Shown piece after piece: positions 8,508 to 17,570 of a stretch of DNA of 64,000 bases; positions within the stretch are counted from its first letter, which is position 1, and the number at the start of each line of letters is the position of its first letter. The translations under genes were made by a program, and so were the position numbers. The DNA is taken from positions 3,844,001 to 3,908,000 of the forward strand of contig NZ_CP023049.2 in NCBI RefSeq assembly GCF_002285635.2. The letters are read 5' to 3'. Source of the DNA: Chryseobacterium piperi (GTDB lineage: Bacteria > Bacteroidota > Bacteroidia > Flavobacteriales > Weeksellaceae). Below the pieces are notes generated by a model. That model was not told the origin of the DNA and made no database searches. It saw nothing but the letters and a program-made list of their open reading frames with translations.

Positions 8508-11500
8508 ATGAAAAGAATTATGAGTCAGTCAGTAATAAAAAGTGGTATAAAAAATATGAGAAATTTGAAATGCAGTCTTACGGTAGCGGTGATCTTTTTT
8601 GCCACAACAGTAGACGCGCAGGAGTTGACGATGAAAGTATCTTTTTCTGCCCCGGCCGGAAAACCTTTGATCAATACATTGGAAGAATTCGCAGATAAAA
8701 CGAGGATGCGTTTGGTGTATTCAAAAGAAGATATTAAAGACTTTAAAGTGAGAGAGGTAAGATGTGATTATATTTCTGTAACCGAATGTCTGAAAAATAT
8801 TACAGATAACCTTCCCGTGGCTGTACGTCAGAGAGGAGAGTTGCTCTCAGTGAAATATCAAGGCTCCAACATGTCTGTATCTGCAGTACAGGGAAATGGA
8901 AGGCTTACAGGAAAAATTGTAGATGAGGTAGGAAATCCTATTGTAAAAGCAGAAGTAAATGTTGCAGGAAAGACTGCAGCAACGGATAATAATGGAGATT
9001 TCAGCATCAATGTGCCTGCAGGAGTTTATACCCTTACGGTGAAGGCATCAGGCTACAGTTCATTAAGAGTAGAGAAGTTGCAGGTAATTACTGATGAAAT
9101 TAATACTGTTTCTTTTGCGATGAAGCATATCTCTAATAAAGAAATGAATATTAAGGAGGTTGTAATAACAGGTGTACGTAAGGCGGATACGCAGGCAGGT
9201 CTTTTAGCTCAACAAAAAAGAGCAGCTCAAATGAGTGATGGAATTTCTGCTGAGCAAATATCCAAAACTCCTGATAATGATGTAGGAGGTACTCTTAAAA
9301 GAGTTACAGGAGTGACTACGATCGATAATAAGTATGTGGTGGTACGTTCAATGGGAGAACGTTGGAATACCGCAGCAATGGATGGAATTAATTTACCGAG
9401 TACAGAAGCATACAACCAGAATTTTTCTTTTGATATTATTCCTACCGCTATGGTAGAAAGTGTGGTGGTCAGCAAAACGGCAACACCGGATATGAATGCC
9501 AGCTTTGCGGGAGGTTATGTAGAAGTGCGAACAAAAGATATTCCCAACGAAAATTTTACAACAGTAAATATTGGCTCTTCTTATAATGATATCTCAACAT
9601 TTAAAGAGTTTATTACCAAGAAGCGAGGGAAGTATGATTATTGGGGGTATGATGACGGAACAAGGGATTTCCCAAAAGGTTTGGAAGCTACAGACTGGAA
9701 TAACCCTTTGTTTTTTGAGCAATCAAAGCGATTTACCAATGATAATTTTACGAATTATTCAACGACAGCTAATCTTAATTCTAATATGCAGGTTGCTTTA
9801 GGAAGGAATTACAGGCTGAAAAATAATAATAAATGGGGTTTTGCTGCGGCTATTACAACAAGAAATGAACAAAATAAACTTGATATTGACCATACCGGAA
9901 GAGGAGGCTGGATGGATAATGCGGGATTGGTTATTGGCTGGGAAAAATTGGGAGTTGCCCCGGTAAGCTTTTTTAATTTTAAAAATAAAGGAGCATCCTA
10001 TAGTTATAATTCGACCATAGGAGGAATGTTGAACTTCGGTTTGCAGCTTGGCAAAAACAGGATCTCTTTCCGTAATTCCTATACCCATATTTATGATCAG
10101 ACCCTGACGAGGATTACCGGCTGGAATGAATATGTAAATGGAAGCGGAGATGCCACCATTCCGTATAATTATTTTTACTACGGTATTCTTCCTCCCAATA
10201 CAGATCTGAAGTTCGTAGACCGACCGATTACAGAGACAACAGATTATCCGGTGTATCAAACCTTGCTCCAAAACAAATTGGAAGGAAGTCATAAAATAGG
10301 AAACAAAGAGATCAGCTGGTTTGCTGCCAGAACAGGTGTCACTTCGGATACAAAAGATTATACTCAGTATCAGACCAATTATAATTTCATAGGAAACGAA
10401 ATTTTAAGTTATAATCAGATCTATAACTCCGGAAATAATTTTGCCAGAGGATATATTGCCAATAAAGAGACTGATTATAATTATGGAGCTTCATTCAAAT
10501 GGAGTATGGATACCGGAGATTTTAAAAATGATGTTAAAGTAGGTTATGCAGGGGCTTTAAAAAATAATACCAATCAGCAACAGAAATTTTTTCTTAGAGT
10601 GGACGAAAACCGTGATGTTCCCAACAGTGAAAAAAACAGTCTGATTATGTATGGTGCACTTGCGGGGTGGTTTGATGGTTCTCATTACAATCCTGGCGGT
10701 ATCGGATGGCAAACTAAAGCACTTTATAAAAATGATAAATACGAAGGTAAAGTAACTCAGCATGCTCCTTTCATTATGTTTGATAACCGTTGGAAGAATA
10801 AACTCAGATTGGTTTGGGGAATGCGTGCAGAATACTTTAGATATGATCTTATTTCTCAGCAGCAGGATCCGAGTGATAATAAAAATGTGATTAAAGCACC
10901 TATTAAAGAAAAAGCATGGCAGTGGATGCCTTCAGCGAATTTTACTTATAGTCCTTCTAACAATATCAATGTGAGATTAGCTTATAACAGATCGGTTATT
11001 CGGCCTCAGTTTAACGAAAGAACAGGGTTGCCTTATTTTGATCCGATTGCGAACGGTCTTATCTATAATACGGAAATGACTTCGGCTGTCATCAATAATT
11101 ATGATTTCAAGTTTGAGTGGTTTCCGGGTCTGGGAGAAATAATTTCTGCAGGATTGTATTATAAAAATATTGATCGGCCGATTGAGCGAGAGGGTTATAT
11201 TTCTCAAGAAGGAAACCTGTTTCTTTATAATGGAAATTCTAAAAATGCAAAATTAAAAGGATTTGAAGTAGAAGTAAGAAAAAGCTTAGGCTTTATCAAG
11301 GAAGGTACTTTCCTGAAAGATCTTTTTATCAGTGGAAATTTCACGTACAATGATACTAAAGTGGTGGCTTTCAAAGACCGGTATAAAACTGAAGATACCG
11401 ATCCAACCTATGAAGTAGATCGTCCTCTGTATGGACAGACGCCTTATGCCTACAATTTAGGCTTGCTATATAATGGTAACCGTTTAGGTTTGAGTTTTTT

Positions 11501-11852
11501 ATACAATGCTAAAGGTGATCAGTATGTAACCGTTGGGTATGCTTATATCGGTGAAGAAATTCAAAGGCCTTACGCCGTGGCAGATGCTCAGATTTCATAT
11601 AGACTTTTAAAAGATAAGAACCTGGAGATCAAGTTTAACGTAAGAAACCTCTTCAACAGGGTAAGGGAATATTATAATAATTTCAATTCCTACTCGGTGT
11701 CCAAAGGTGACGGAAGTTCTTATGATACACAAAGAGAATCTCTGGGGCTTTTACCCGGAGCAACAAGCAAATATGATAAAGATATCGATAGAATATTATT
11801 CAGAGCTTACAATGGGAGGCTATTCGGCTTATCAGTAGGATATACCTTTTAG
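8508..11852 (+). CDS. TonB-dependent outer-membrane receptor with STN and carboxypeptidase-regulatory-like domains
   Basis: About 1,114 residues from the ATG at 8508; a GTG two codons earlier is possible. After a signal peptide ending near VDAQ, the order is STN domain (signalling to FecR; about residues 40-120), a carboxypeptidase-regulatory-like repeat (GRLTGKIVDEVGNPIVKAEV), a plug (AEQISKTPDNDVGGTLKRVTG) and a beta-barrel ending in GLSVGYTF, with a terminal aromatic residue. It should import a substrate across the outer membrane using TonB energy. The substrate is unknown. Receptors with this plug are often followed by a beta-helix lipoprotein, as here. Confidence 0.93.
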   Translation: MKRIMSQSVIKSGIKNMRNLKCSLTVAVIFFATTVDAQELTMKVSFSAPAGKPLINTLEEFADKTRMRLVYSKEDIKDFKVREVRCDYISVTECLKNITDNLPVAVRQRGELLSVKYQGSNMSVSAVQGNGRLTGKIVDEVGNPIVKAEVNVAGKTAATDNNGDFSINVPAGVYTLTVKASGYSSLRVEKLQVITDEINTVSFAMKHISNKEMNIKEVVITGVRKADTQAGLLAQQKRAAQMSDGISAEQISKTPDNDVGGTLKRVTGVTTIDNKYVVVRSMGERWNTAAMDGINLPSTEAYNQNFSFDIIPTAMVESVVVSKTATPDMNASFAGGYVEVRTKDIPNENFTTVNIGSSYNDISTFKEFITKKRGKYDYWGYDDGTRDFPKGLEATDWNNPLFFEQSKRFTNDNFTNYSTTANLNSNMQVALGRNYRLKNNNKWGFAAAITTRNEQNKLDIDHTGRGGWMDNAGLVIGWEKLGVAPVSFFNFKNKGASYSYNSTIGGMLNFGLQLGKNRISFRNSYTHIYDQTLTRITGWNEYVNGSGDATIPYNYFYYGILPPNTDLKFVDRPITETTDYPVYQTLLQNKLEGSHKIGNKEISWFAARTGVTSDTKDYTQYQTNYNFIGNEILSYNQIYNSGNNFARGYIANKETDYNYGASFKWSMDTGDFKNDVKVGYAGALKNNTNQQQKFFLRVDENRDVPNSEKNSLIMYGALAGWFDGSHYNPGGIGWQTKALYKNDKYEGKVTQHAPFIMFDNRWKNKLRLVWGMRAEYFRYDLISQQQDPSDNKNVIKAPIKEKAWQWMPSANFTYSPSNNINVRLAYNRSVIRPQFNERTGLPYFDPIANGLIYNTEMTSAVINNYDFKFEWFPGLGEIISAGLYYKNIDRPIEREGYISQEGNLFLYNGNSKNAKLKGFEVEVRKSLGFIKEGTFLKDLFISGNFTYNDTKVVAFKDRYKTEDTDPTYEVDRPLYGQTPYAYNLGLLYNGNRLGLSFLYNAKGDQYVTVGYAYIGEEIQRPYAVADAQISYRLLKDKNLEIKFNVRNLFNRVREYYNNFNSYSVSKGDGSSYDTQRESLGLLPGATSKYDKDIDRILFRAYNGRLFGLSVGYTF

Positions 11853-12203
11853 GTAGTGCTGAGTATCAGATAAAAAAGAAAACAAGCTTTTGACAGAAGC
11901 ATTATGATATAAGATCTTATATAGATGGTAGGTGTTACAGGTTTCCGTATCCTGAGATCTGAGAAATAAAACTGATGATGCGCACTTCAGTAGATAATCA
12001 GACAAAAATGGAAAATTACTGTATTCCCTGGGCAGTAATTAGATCTACAGGGAACTTTGTAGGGGCTGCACCTCAGGCAATACAGAGTTTTAAAAACAAT
12101 GTGTAACCAAATCACGGTGATATAAAGGTGGTATCCCGTAACCAGGATTCATCCGGCCCAAAAAAATAAAATAACCGGATCCATATTTCTAAATTTTACA
12201 ACA
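11853..12203 (+). other. 351-bp stretch between receptor and lipoprotein genes, with a possible 42-residue ORF
   Basis: Richer in G+C than most intergenic DNA here. It contains a hairpin ATTACTG/CAGTAAT near 12014-12040, a second inverted repeat ATCCGG/CCGGAT near 12149-12181 and a short open frame from 11978 to 12106. This could be a structured leader of the lipoprotein gene, a small gene, or both. No known riboswitch class is recognised. Confidence 0.4.
11978..12106 (+). CDS. Possible small protein, 42 residues (uncertain)
   Basis: Reads MRTSVDNQTKMENYCIPWAV and ends with QSFKNNV. One cysteine and two tryptophan-/proline-type turns; no signal peptide. An open frame of this length is not rare by chance in this DNA, and it overlaps a hairpin, so coding status is open. 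Listed because it lies alone between two genes of the same locus. Confidence 0.2.
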   Translation: MRTSVDNQTKMENYCIPWAVIRSTGNFVGAAPQAIQSFKNNV

Positions 12204-13523
12204 ATGAGAAAATTAACTTTAATCGCTGTAACAGCTTTATCCCTAACAGCTTGTCGTCAGAATGATTCTTTATCAGATTCTTCTTCATTTGAAATGCAAT
12301 CTGCTTCTGCAGAATATTTAACTGCTTCCGCACTTCCTGTTACTGCAGTTAGTGGTGCGATTACTACCAATACTACTTGGAGTGGAGTTGTTGAAATCGA
12401 TGGTATAGTAACTGTTAAAGGTGGAGCTACTTTGACAATCCAGCCGGGTACTTTTATCAAAGCAAAGCCTAATACAACAAATACGCCGACAGGAGTTTTG
12501 GTTATTGCTAAAACAGGTAAAATAAATGCTACAGGAACTGCATCTCAACCTATTATTTTTACAAGTTATAAGTTATTGGATGGAGATGAAGATACTACAG
12601 CAACTCCAGGTGATTTTGGAGGTGTTATTATGTTAGGAGATGCTCCTACAAATAAGCCTACAACTACTGTTATTGAAGGTTTATCAGGTGCTGATTATCA
12701 ATATGGTGGTACGAATGCTGCTCACAATGGAGGAACTATTAAATATGCACGTATCGAATTTGGAGGATTTGACCTTTTCGCACCTAACTCAGGAAATGAA
12801 ATCAACGGGTTAACTTTAGGTGGAGTAGGTAACGGTACTACATTAGACCACATCCAGGTATCTTATGGTAAAGATGATTCATTTGAATTCTTTGGAGGTA
12901 CGGTAAATGCATCAAACCTTGTTTCTTTTGCACCGGATGATGACAACTTCGATTTTGACTTCGGATATTCAGGAACGATTACTTGTGCTTTGGCATTAGC
13001 AGATTATAATTCAACTCATAGCCAGAGTGGAGGTGTTTCTGATACAAATGGTATCGAATTGGATAATGACGGGACAGGTTCTACTGCTTCTCCTTTCACG
13101 CGTCCTACTGTTAAAAACCTTACTATCGTTGGAGCTAAAAGTCCTTTAAAAGGAGGTTTATATGAAAATGCAATCCACGTAAGAAGAAATGGTAAATTAA
13201 CTTTAGATAATGCTGTTGTTACAGGATATCCTGTAGGAGTATTATTAGAGACTGTAAACAGTACTACTCCTGTCAATCTTGCAGATCTTAACTTTACAGC
13301 TGTACAAGCTCATGGGTTTACATTCGCTACAGCGTCTAAAGTAGGTTCTACTACTGCAGCACTTACGATTCCTGGAGTAACAACTTCTACTTCTAATCCT
13401 GCTAACCTTTGGGGAATGTCTCAGCCGTTCTTTAACGAAGCTACTGCATGGAATGTTTCTCCAAGAAATTGTGGAGATTTCCAAGGAACATGGACAAAAT
13501 ATAATTTTTCAATTGTACAATAA
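12204..13523 (+). CDS. Right-handed beta-helix lipoprotein
   Basis: 439 residues with a lipoprotein signal (ALSLTACRQND, lipidated Cys about residue 17). The body has beta-helix-type repeats, GGATLTIQPGTFIKAKP, SQPIIFTSYK, and the conserved segments NEINGLTLGGVGNGTTLDHI and DDDNFDFDFGYSGTI rich in Asp, which may bind calcium or ligand. Proteins of this pattern commonly accompany TonB receptors in Bacteroidota. It is probably displayed at the outer membrane as a partner of the receptor upstream. Exact role unknown. Confidence 0.75.
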   Translation: MRKLTLIAVTALSLTACRQNDSLSDSSSFEMQSASAEYLTASALPVTAVSGAITTNTTWSGVVEIDGIVTVKGGATLTIQPGTFIKAKPNTTNTPTGVLVIAKTGKINATGTASQPIIFTSYKLLDGDEDTTATPGDFGGVIMLGDAPTNKPTTTVIEGLSGADYQYGGTNAAHNGGTIKYARIEFGGFDLFAPNSGNEINGLTLGGVGNGTTLDHIQVSYGKDDSFEFFGGTVNASNLVSFAPDDDNFDFDFGYSGTITCALALADYNSTHSQSGGVSDTNGIELDNDGTGSTASPFTRPTVKNLTIVGAKSPLKGGLYENAIHVRRNGKLTLDNAVVTGYPVGVLLETVNSTTPVNLADLNFTAVQAHGFTFATASKVGSTTAALTIPGVTTSTSNPANLWGMSQPFFNEATAWNVSPRNCGDFQGTWTKYNFSIVQ

Positions 13524-13531
13524 TTGATAAT

Positions 13532-13568
13532 ATGGGGTGGCACCATCTGCCATCCCATTTTTTTAATT
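13532..13568 (+). terminator. Terminator after the beta-helix lipoprotein gene
   Basis: An 11-bp stem, ATGGGGTGGCA with TGCCATCCCAT (one G-U pair), then eight T. The downstream gene starts about 20 bases later, so partial readthrough is possible. Confidence 0.8.
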
Positions 13569-13587
13569 CATTTTTAAAATCTATAGT

Positions 13588-14511
13588 ATGAAAAAAGTAG
13601 TTTTATTCTCTCTCTTAATTGTATCAAAGTTATTGTCTGCCCAATATCCGGTTTGGACCAATTCTTTTGATTCAACAAGTGATATGCAGGGGTGGTCTTT
13701 CCATGATCTAAACGGAAATGGAAACGGATGGATACAGGGACCGAATATTTATCATAACGGTACTGCTCTGCAGTATGGTTCAGCAGGTTCTTTACGCTAC
13801 TCAATAAGCAGTGTTCCTTCCGGAAGTGTAGCGGGATTTGGTACTGAAAATGACTGGGCGATTTCTCCGCAAATTGACTTGTCTTCATCGGGCGGGACGA
13901 TTACTTTGGCAGCTTATATCGGTCGTCAAAGAACAACCCATCAGATTGTTGGAAGATACCTTTATATTTATGTAAGTACCGATCAAAAGCCGGTGCCGGA
14001 ATTAGCCGATTTTCAGGCATTGGCAGTAGATGCCAACGGAAATAACATTGTAAGTCCTTATGTGATCAGTGCTGGTGGTGGAGGTAACCCTTTTCCCAAC
14101 GACTTGAATCAGTTTGTAGAAAGCCTTGTTGATCTTTCTGCTTTCGCAGGAAAAAAGATCTATATCGGATTATGGTCAAACAGAGCCACTGGAGATACGA
14201 CCAATGTGCCTAATATCAACATTAATGAAATGGCGATTTATACTTCGGTTCTAAAAACACAGGATGTAAAAAAAGTAAAAGATCTTACCTTGGTGATGCA
14301 GAATCCGGTTGTAGCATCTTTAATGCTAAAGCTTAATCCTGCCTTCAGGGAAAATGCAACAACGGTTACAGTATTTAATATGGCCGGACAATCAGTTCTT
14401 AATACCCGATACAGCAGAGAAATGAATGTGACCGGGTTGTCTTCAGGTAATTATGTTGCTGTAGTATCAGACGGAATATTGTCTGAGAAAGTGAAGTTCA
14501 TCAAAAAATAA
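13588..14511 (+). CDS. Secreted choice-of-anchor J protein with T9SS sorting domain
   Basis: 307 residues. Signal peptide MKKVVLFSLLIVSKLLSAQ, then a choice-of-anchor-J/cleaved-adhesin-like domain (WTNSFDSTSDMQGWSFHD, NDWAISPQIDLSS, KIYIGLWSNRATGDT) and a C-terminal type A sorting domain (ATTVTVFNMAGQSVLN, GLSSGNYVAVVSDG, ending KVKFIKK). It would be exported by the type IX system and attached at or released from the surface. Its place after the receptor and lipoprotein suggests it captures or modifies the same substrate; this is inference. Confidence 0.85.
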   Translation: MKKVVLFSLLIVSKLLSAQYPVWTNSFDSTSDMQGWSFHDLNGNGNGWIQGPNIYHNGTALQYGSAGSLRYSISSVPSGSVAGFGTENDWAISPQIDLSSSGGTITLAAYIGRQRTTHQIVGRYLYIYVSTDQKPVPELADFQALAVDANGNNIVSPYVISAGGGGNPFPNDLNQFVESLVDLSAFAGKKIYIGLWSNRATGDTTNVPNININEMAIYTSVLKTQDVKKVKDLTLVMQNPVVASLMLKLNPAFRENATTVTVFNMAGQSVLNTRYSREMNVTGLSSGNYVAVVSDGILSEKVKFIKK

Positions 14512-14556
14512 TTCTTTACATACAGGATGGTGCTCCCTCAGTTCGATTTCTTTAAG

Positions 14557-14628
14557 ATGAAAAAAATAACCATGTCAAAAACTATTACTATAGGACTTTA
14601 TAGCGCACCTGTACCATATACAATTTAA
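14557..14628 (+). CDS. Possible 23-residue micropeptide
   Basis: Reads MKKITMSKTITIGLYSAPVP followed by YTI and TAA. The stop codon directly abuts a 12-bp terminator hairpin, and the start lies 45 bases after the preceding gene. This tight gene-terminator layout is suggestive, but the frame is very short and may be chance. Confidence 0.25.
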   Translation: MKKITMSKTITIGLYSAPVPYTI

Positions 14629-14663
14629 AAATATTGCCCTCTGTATGGCTTAGGGCAATATTT
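14629..14663 (+). terminator. Terminator
   Basis: Perfect 12-bp stem AAATATTGCCCT/AGGGCAATATTT with an 11-base loop. It ends the unit carrying the T9SS-sorted protein (and the possible micropeptide). Confidence 0.75.
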
Positions 14664-14695
14664 CTAAATTATAGTTTATAATTAATATCATAAAA

Positions 14696-15433
14696 ATGAA
14701 AAAAATAATCGCCCTTGCTATTCTTATCGGTTTGTTATCATGTACTGATGAGGTTATGCAGCCTTATGATAAATCACAGAAACCTGCGGAAATTAATATC
14801 AAGGGATATTCAAAACCGGATGTATTGCAATTAAGGCTTAATGGGAAACCTGTAGTCATCAATGGAAGTACGTCATATACCAATACTATAGAAACCCAAT
14901 TGAGTTTTGTTGTGGATGAAGGAGAAACAGATCAGATTGAGATCTATAACAATGAAAGCGGAAAACAGATCGCAAAATATAATATCAATTTTAATAATAT
15001 AGATCAGTATAAAAATTTGTATTTCTTCAACCTTCCCGGAATTTACCTTCAGACGTATGCTGTCAAGCCTCAGGTAAATCTTGGAAAAGTAGGAATGGAA
15101 TTTATCTTTCCTAATTTAGGGGAGGTCTCCGGTGTCTCTTTAGACGGGATAAAAGGAGTATTAAAGAGAGAAAATGGACAGGTGTTGGCAGAGTTTGATC
15201 GTATTGAAAAAAATAATTTCTCTCCGTTAAAGATGTACAGTTTTTTCAGTGTAACAGCTCCTGTCTATCTGGAATTGTACAAAACAGGAACTTCTGATCC
15301 ATATTTCGGATCGCAAATCATTCAGGTAAAAATAAAACAGGATATAGGAGCAAACATGATCGTACTGCAGGAAAAGATGGAAAATGGAAAAGTTGTGGTG
15401 ATCGGTGATATTGATATTGCAGACTATTTGTAA
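14696..15433 (+). CDS. Hypothetical lipoprotein
   Basis: 245 residues with a clear lipoprotein signal, ALAILIGLLSCTDEV (Cys about 16). The rest is beta-rich, with PAEINIKGYSKPDVLQLRLN near the start, resembling surface-associated beta-sandwich lipoproteins. No catalytic motif is seen. It is followed after 23 bases by the S41 protease gene and is probably in one operon with it. Confidence 0.6.
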   Translation: MKKIIALAILIGLLSCTDEVMQPYDKSQKPAEINIKGYSKPDVLQLRLNGKPVVINGSTSYTNTIETQLSFVVDEGETDQIEIYNNESGKQIAKYNINFNNIDQYKNLYFFNLPGIYLQTYAVKPQVNLGKVGMEFIFPNLGEVSGVSLDGIKGVLKRENGQVLAEFDRIEKNNFSPLKMYSFFSVTAPVYLELYKTGTSDPYFGSQIIQVKIKQDIGANMIVLQEKMENGKVVVIGDIDIADYL

Positions 15434-15456
15434 AAATAAATTCTTTAAGGAGCATC

Positions 15457-16812
15457 ATGGGTAAATTTTTTACATTTAATAGACTGGCTTTAATCTCTCT
15501 GATTTCAATAATGGCTTTTTCATGCAGGTCTGAAGAAGAAGCAATTCCTGATTTTCCCGATGGAAGTGTGGAGTCTGCTAATGTGTGGGTACAGGACCAA
15601 ATGAAACGATATTATTATTGGGCAGATCAGATGTCTTCGAAACCGGATTATCATCTGCCTGTCAAGAAATTTTTTACAAGTCTTTTATCTCAGAATGATC
15701 GTTTTTCAAGTATTGTTAATACTGAAGATCCCACAACCTATTTACGTACCGTCCGGAATATGTATGGATTTGATTATGCTGTTCTTCAACTTGCCAACGG
15801 GCAGATAACGGCTGTAATTAAACTAGTCTTACAGAATTCTCCTGCTCAAAATGCAGGTTTGCAGCGCGGGATGATCATAAAGAAAATTAATGGAAGCCTG
15901 ATCACGGCTTCCAATGCAGAAAGTCTTCTTAACTCTATTCCCAATAATACAACCCTTGACCTTATGGTAGGAAACTGGAAAGACGGGAATATTGAGAATG
16001 AAAAAAATATAAAGGTGTATTGTGGCTTTTCTCTTGATCAGCCTATTATCTCTAAAATTTTTGAACAAAATGGTAAAAAGACAGGATACTTATATATTTA
16101 CGATTTCCCGGATGGAATGTCTCATAGTCTTAATCAGAAATTTGCAGAATTTAAAGCTAATGGGGTAAAGGATCTTGTGGTAGATCTCAGATATAATTAC
16201 GGCGGATCAGTAGCATCAGCAGCGGCATTATGTTCACTGATTCCTTTGGGAATAGCTTCCGGTTCTCCCTTTATTATCTATAAAGGGAATAAAAATGGAG
16301 GTGAAGTTAAAAAGACATTTGCAGAACAGATTGCCTATGACCCTACTGCTGTTGACTTTGCAACGCTTCATGCTAATGCATTAGGGTTGGGCCGGGTTTT
16401 TATTCTTACATCAAGGAATACAGCATCCGCATCCGAAATAGTAATCAATAACCTTAAACCTTATGTGCAGGTGATACAAGTGGGAGGTACTACTCTTGGG
16501 AAAGATATGGCAGGCTTTTCCATTTCAGATGATCGTAAGCCCAAGAAAATCTCATGGCAGTTGCATCCTGTTATTTATAAGGTATACAATGCGAACGGGC
16601 ATGGAGAATATAACAATGGAATTTCACCACAGGTTCCGGTAGATGAATATGCTTCATTACCATTAATGCCTCTAGGGCAGGCTGATGAAACTTTACTTCA
16701 GACTGTTTTAGGGAAGATTTACTCCAAATCTGTTCAGGAAAATACAATTCAGGTGAAAATACTTTCTGAAAGTGAAAGACCATTTTCACTATCTAATAGT
16801 AAGCGATATTAA
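15457..16812 (+). CDS. S41 family peptidase, lipoprotein
   Basis: 451 residues, lipoprotein signal ending MAFSCRSEE (Cys about 23). An N-terminal helical part is followed by a PDZ-like region (VLQNSPAQNAGLQRGMIIKKING, 125-146) and the S41 core: VDLRYNYGGSVASAA, then TSRNTASASEIVINNL with the catalytic serine (Ser324 or Ser326) and GGTTLGKDMAG with the lysine (Lys349). It belongs to the tail-specific/C-terminal processing protease superfamily and probably faces the periplasm or surface. It may cut a peptide or protein handled by the neighbouring receptor system. Confidence 0.9.
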   Translation: MGKFFTFNRLALISLISIMAFSCRSEEEAIPDFPDGSVESANVWVQDQMKRYYYWADQMSSKPDYHLPVKKFFTSLLSQNDRFSSIVNTEDPTTYLRTVRNMYGFDYAVLQLANGQITAVIKLVLQNSPAQNAGLQRGMIIKKINGSLITASNAESLLNSIPNNTTLDLMVGNWKDGNIENEKNIKVYCGFSLDQPIISKIFEQNGKKTGYLYIYDFPDGMSHSLNQKFAEFKANGVKDLVVDLRYNYGGSVASAAALCSLIPLGIASGSPFIIYKGNKNGGEVKKTFAEQIAYDPTAVDFATLHANALGLGRVFILTSRNTASASEIVINNLKPYVQVIQVGGTTLGKDMAGFSISDDRKPKKISWQLHPVIYKVYNANGHGEYNNGISPQVPVDEYASLPLMPLGQADETLLQTVLGKIYSKSVQENTIQVKILSESERPFSLSNSKRY

Positions 16813-16826
16813 AAACCTAATGAGTT

Positions 16827-17102
16827 ATGCAAGGAATAGAGCCCAAAATACACCAGGAAGTGATCAAAAGAGTTCATGATCTTGAACAATTGTTAAAAGA
16901 AACACCCGAGCAAAACAGGGAATACACGGAAGAAATTTTTCATATGAATACTGAATTGTCAGCACTTTATGAAGAGTACCTTACGATAAAAAAGAGGTTG
17001 GAAAGTTGTATTAAGCTTTACAAATCGCAGCATATTGAGATTAGGAAGCAGCTTACACAAAATATCCGAAAGTTGAGACGTGAAACAATAAATCAAAAAT
17101 AG
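16827..17102 (+). CDS. Small coiled-coil protein, 91 residues
   Basis: Not recognised. Almost entirely charged and helical, with heptad-like spacing through LEQLLKETPEQNREYTEEIF and LSALYEEYLTIKKRLESC, and a basic C-terminus. No signal peptide. It begins 14 bases after the S41 protease gene and ends before a terminator, so it is the last gene of that operon. Confidence 0.6.
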   Translation: MQGIEPKIHQEVIKRVHDLEQLLKETPEQNREYTEEIFHMNTELSALYEEYLTIKKRLESCIKLYKSQHIEIRKQLTQNIRKLRRETINQK

Positions 17103-17143
17103 GGAATTTTAATCTCCGAGATTGATTCCTCACTTTAATGCTA

Positions 17144-17179
17144 AAAACACTCTATCCTTTTTTTGGGTAGGGTGTTTTT
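17144..17179 (+). terminator. Terminator of the lipoprotein-S41 operon
   Basis: A 14-bp stem AAAACACTCTATCC/GGGTAGGGTGTTTT with two G-U pairs, followed by T-rich DNA. Confidence 0.8.
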
Positions 17180-17570
17180 ATTTTGCGAAGTATTTAAAAA
17201 AAACTCTTAAAAAATGTTAAAATTTAGATTAAATGAAATATTGGCACAATATTTCAATGTACTCAGCAACTCATGTTTAATTTGAGTTTTCATGGTTATT
17301 AGTTTTGTCCTCAACTTAGGTTGGGGATTTTTTGTATATAAATGTTGCGTTTAGCAATTGAAGTGCTAAATAGCCTATGGTATAATGATAATTAAAATAT
17401 AAGATTTTAGTTTACTATATCAGGATTGTTTTTCGTTTAAATTGCTAATATTATATATAATTAAAAAATTTTAGTAATTATATATTCCCGTAATGGGGAA
17501 TAAAAATATTTTGTATAATTGGTATTAGGTTGCAACCAGACAAATATTAATTAATTTTTTATTTGAAAAT
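17180..17570 (+). other. Hairpin-rich non-coding stretch, possible small RNA
   Basis: No gene seen. It contains a hairpin GAAATATT/AATATTTC (17235-17255), a terminator-like hairpin (17308-17333) and another perfect stem TTTAGCA/TGCTAAA (17350-17370). A short independent transcript ending at 17333 is possible, but no consensus promoter was found for it. Confidence 0.3.
17308..17333 (+). terminator. Orphan terminator hairpin
   Basis: TCCTCAAC/GTTGGGGA (one G-U pair) followed by six T. There is no gene between this and the previous terminator, so it may end a small RNA. Confidence 0.55.

Noticed and set aside
9798..10292. 164-codon minus-strand frame opposite the TonB receptor
   Set aside because: Shadow frame; the receptor on the plus strand is continuous and well supported.
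11941..12200. TPP or cobalamin riboswitch
   Set aside because: Short pieces such as CTGAGA occur, but the required conserved core and its order are absent.
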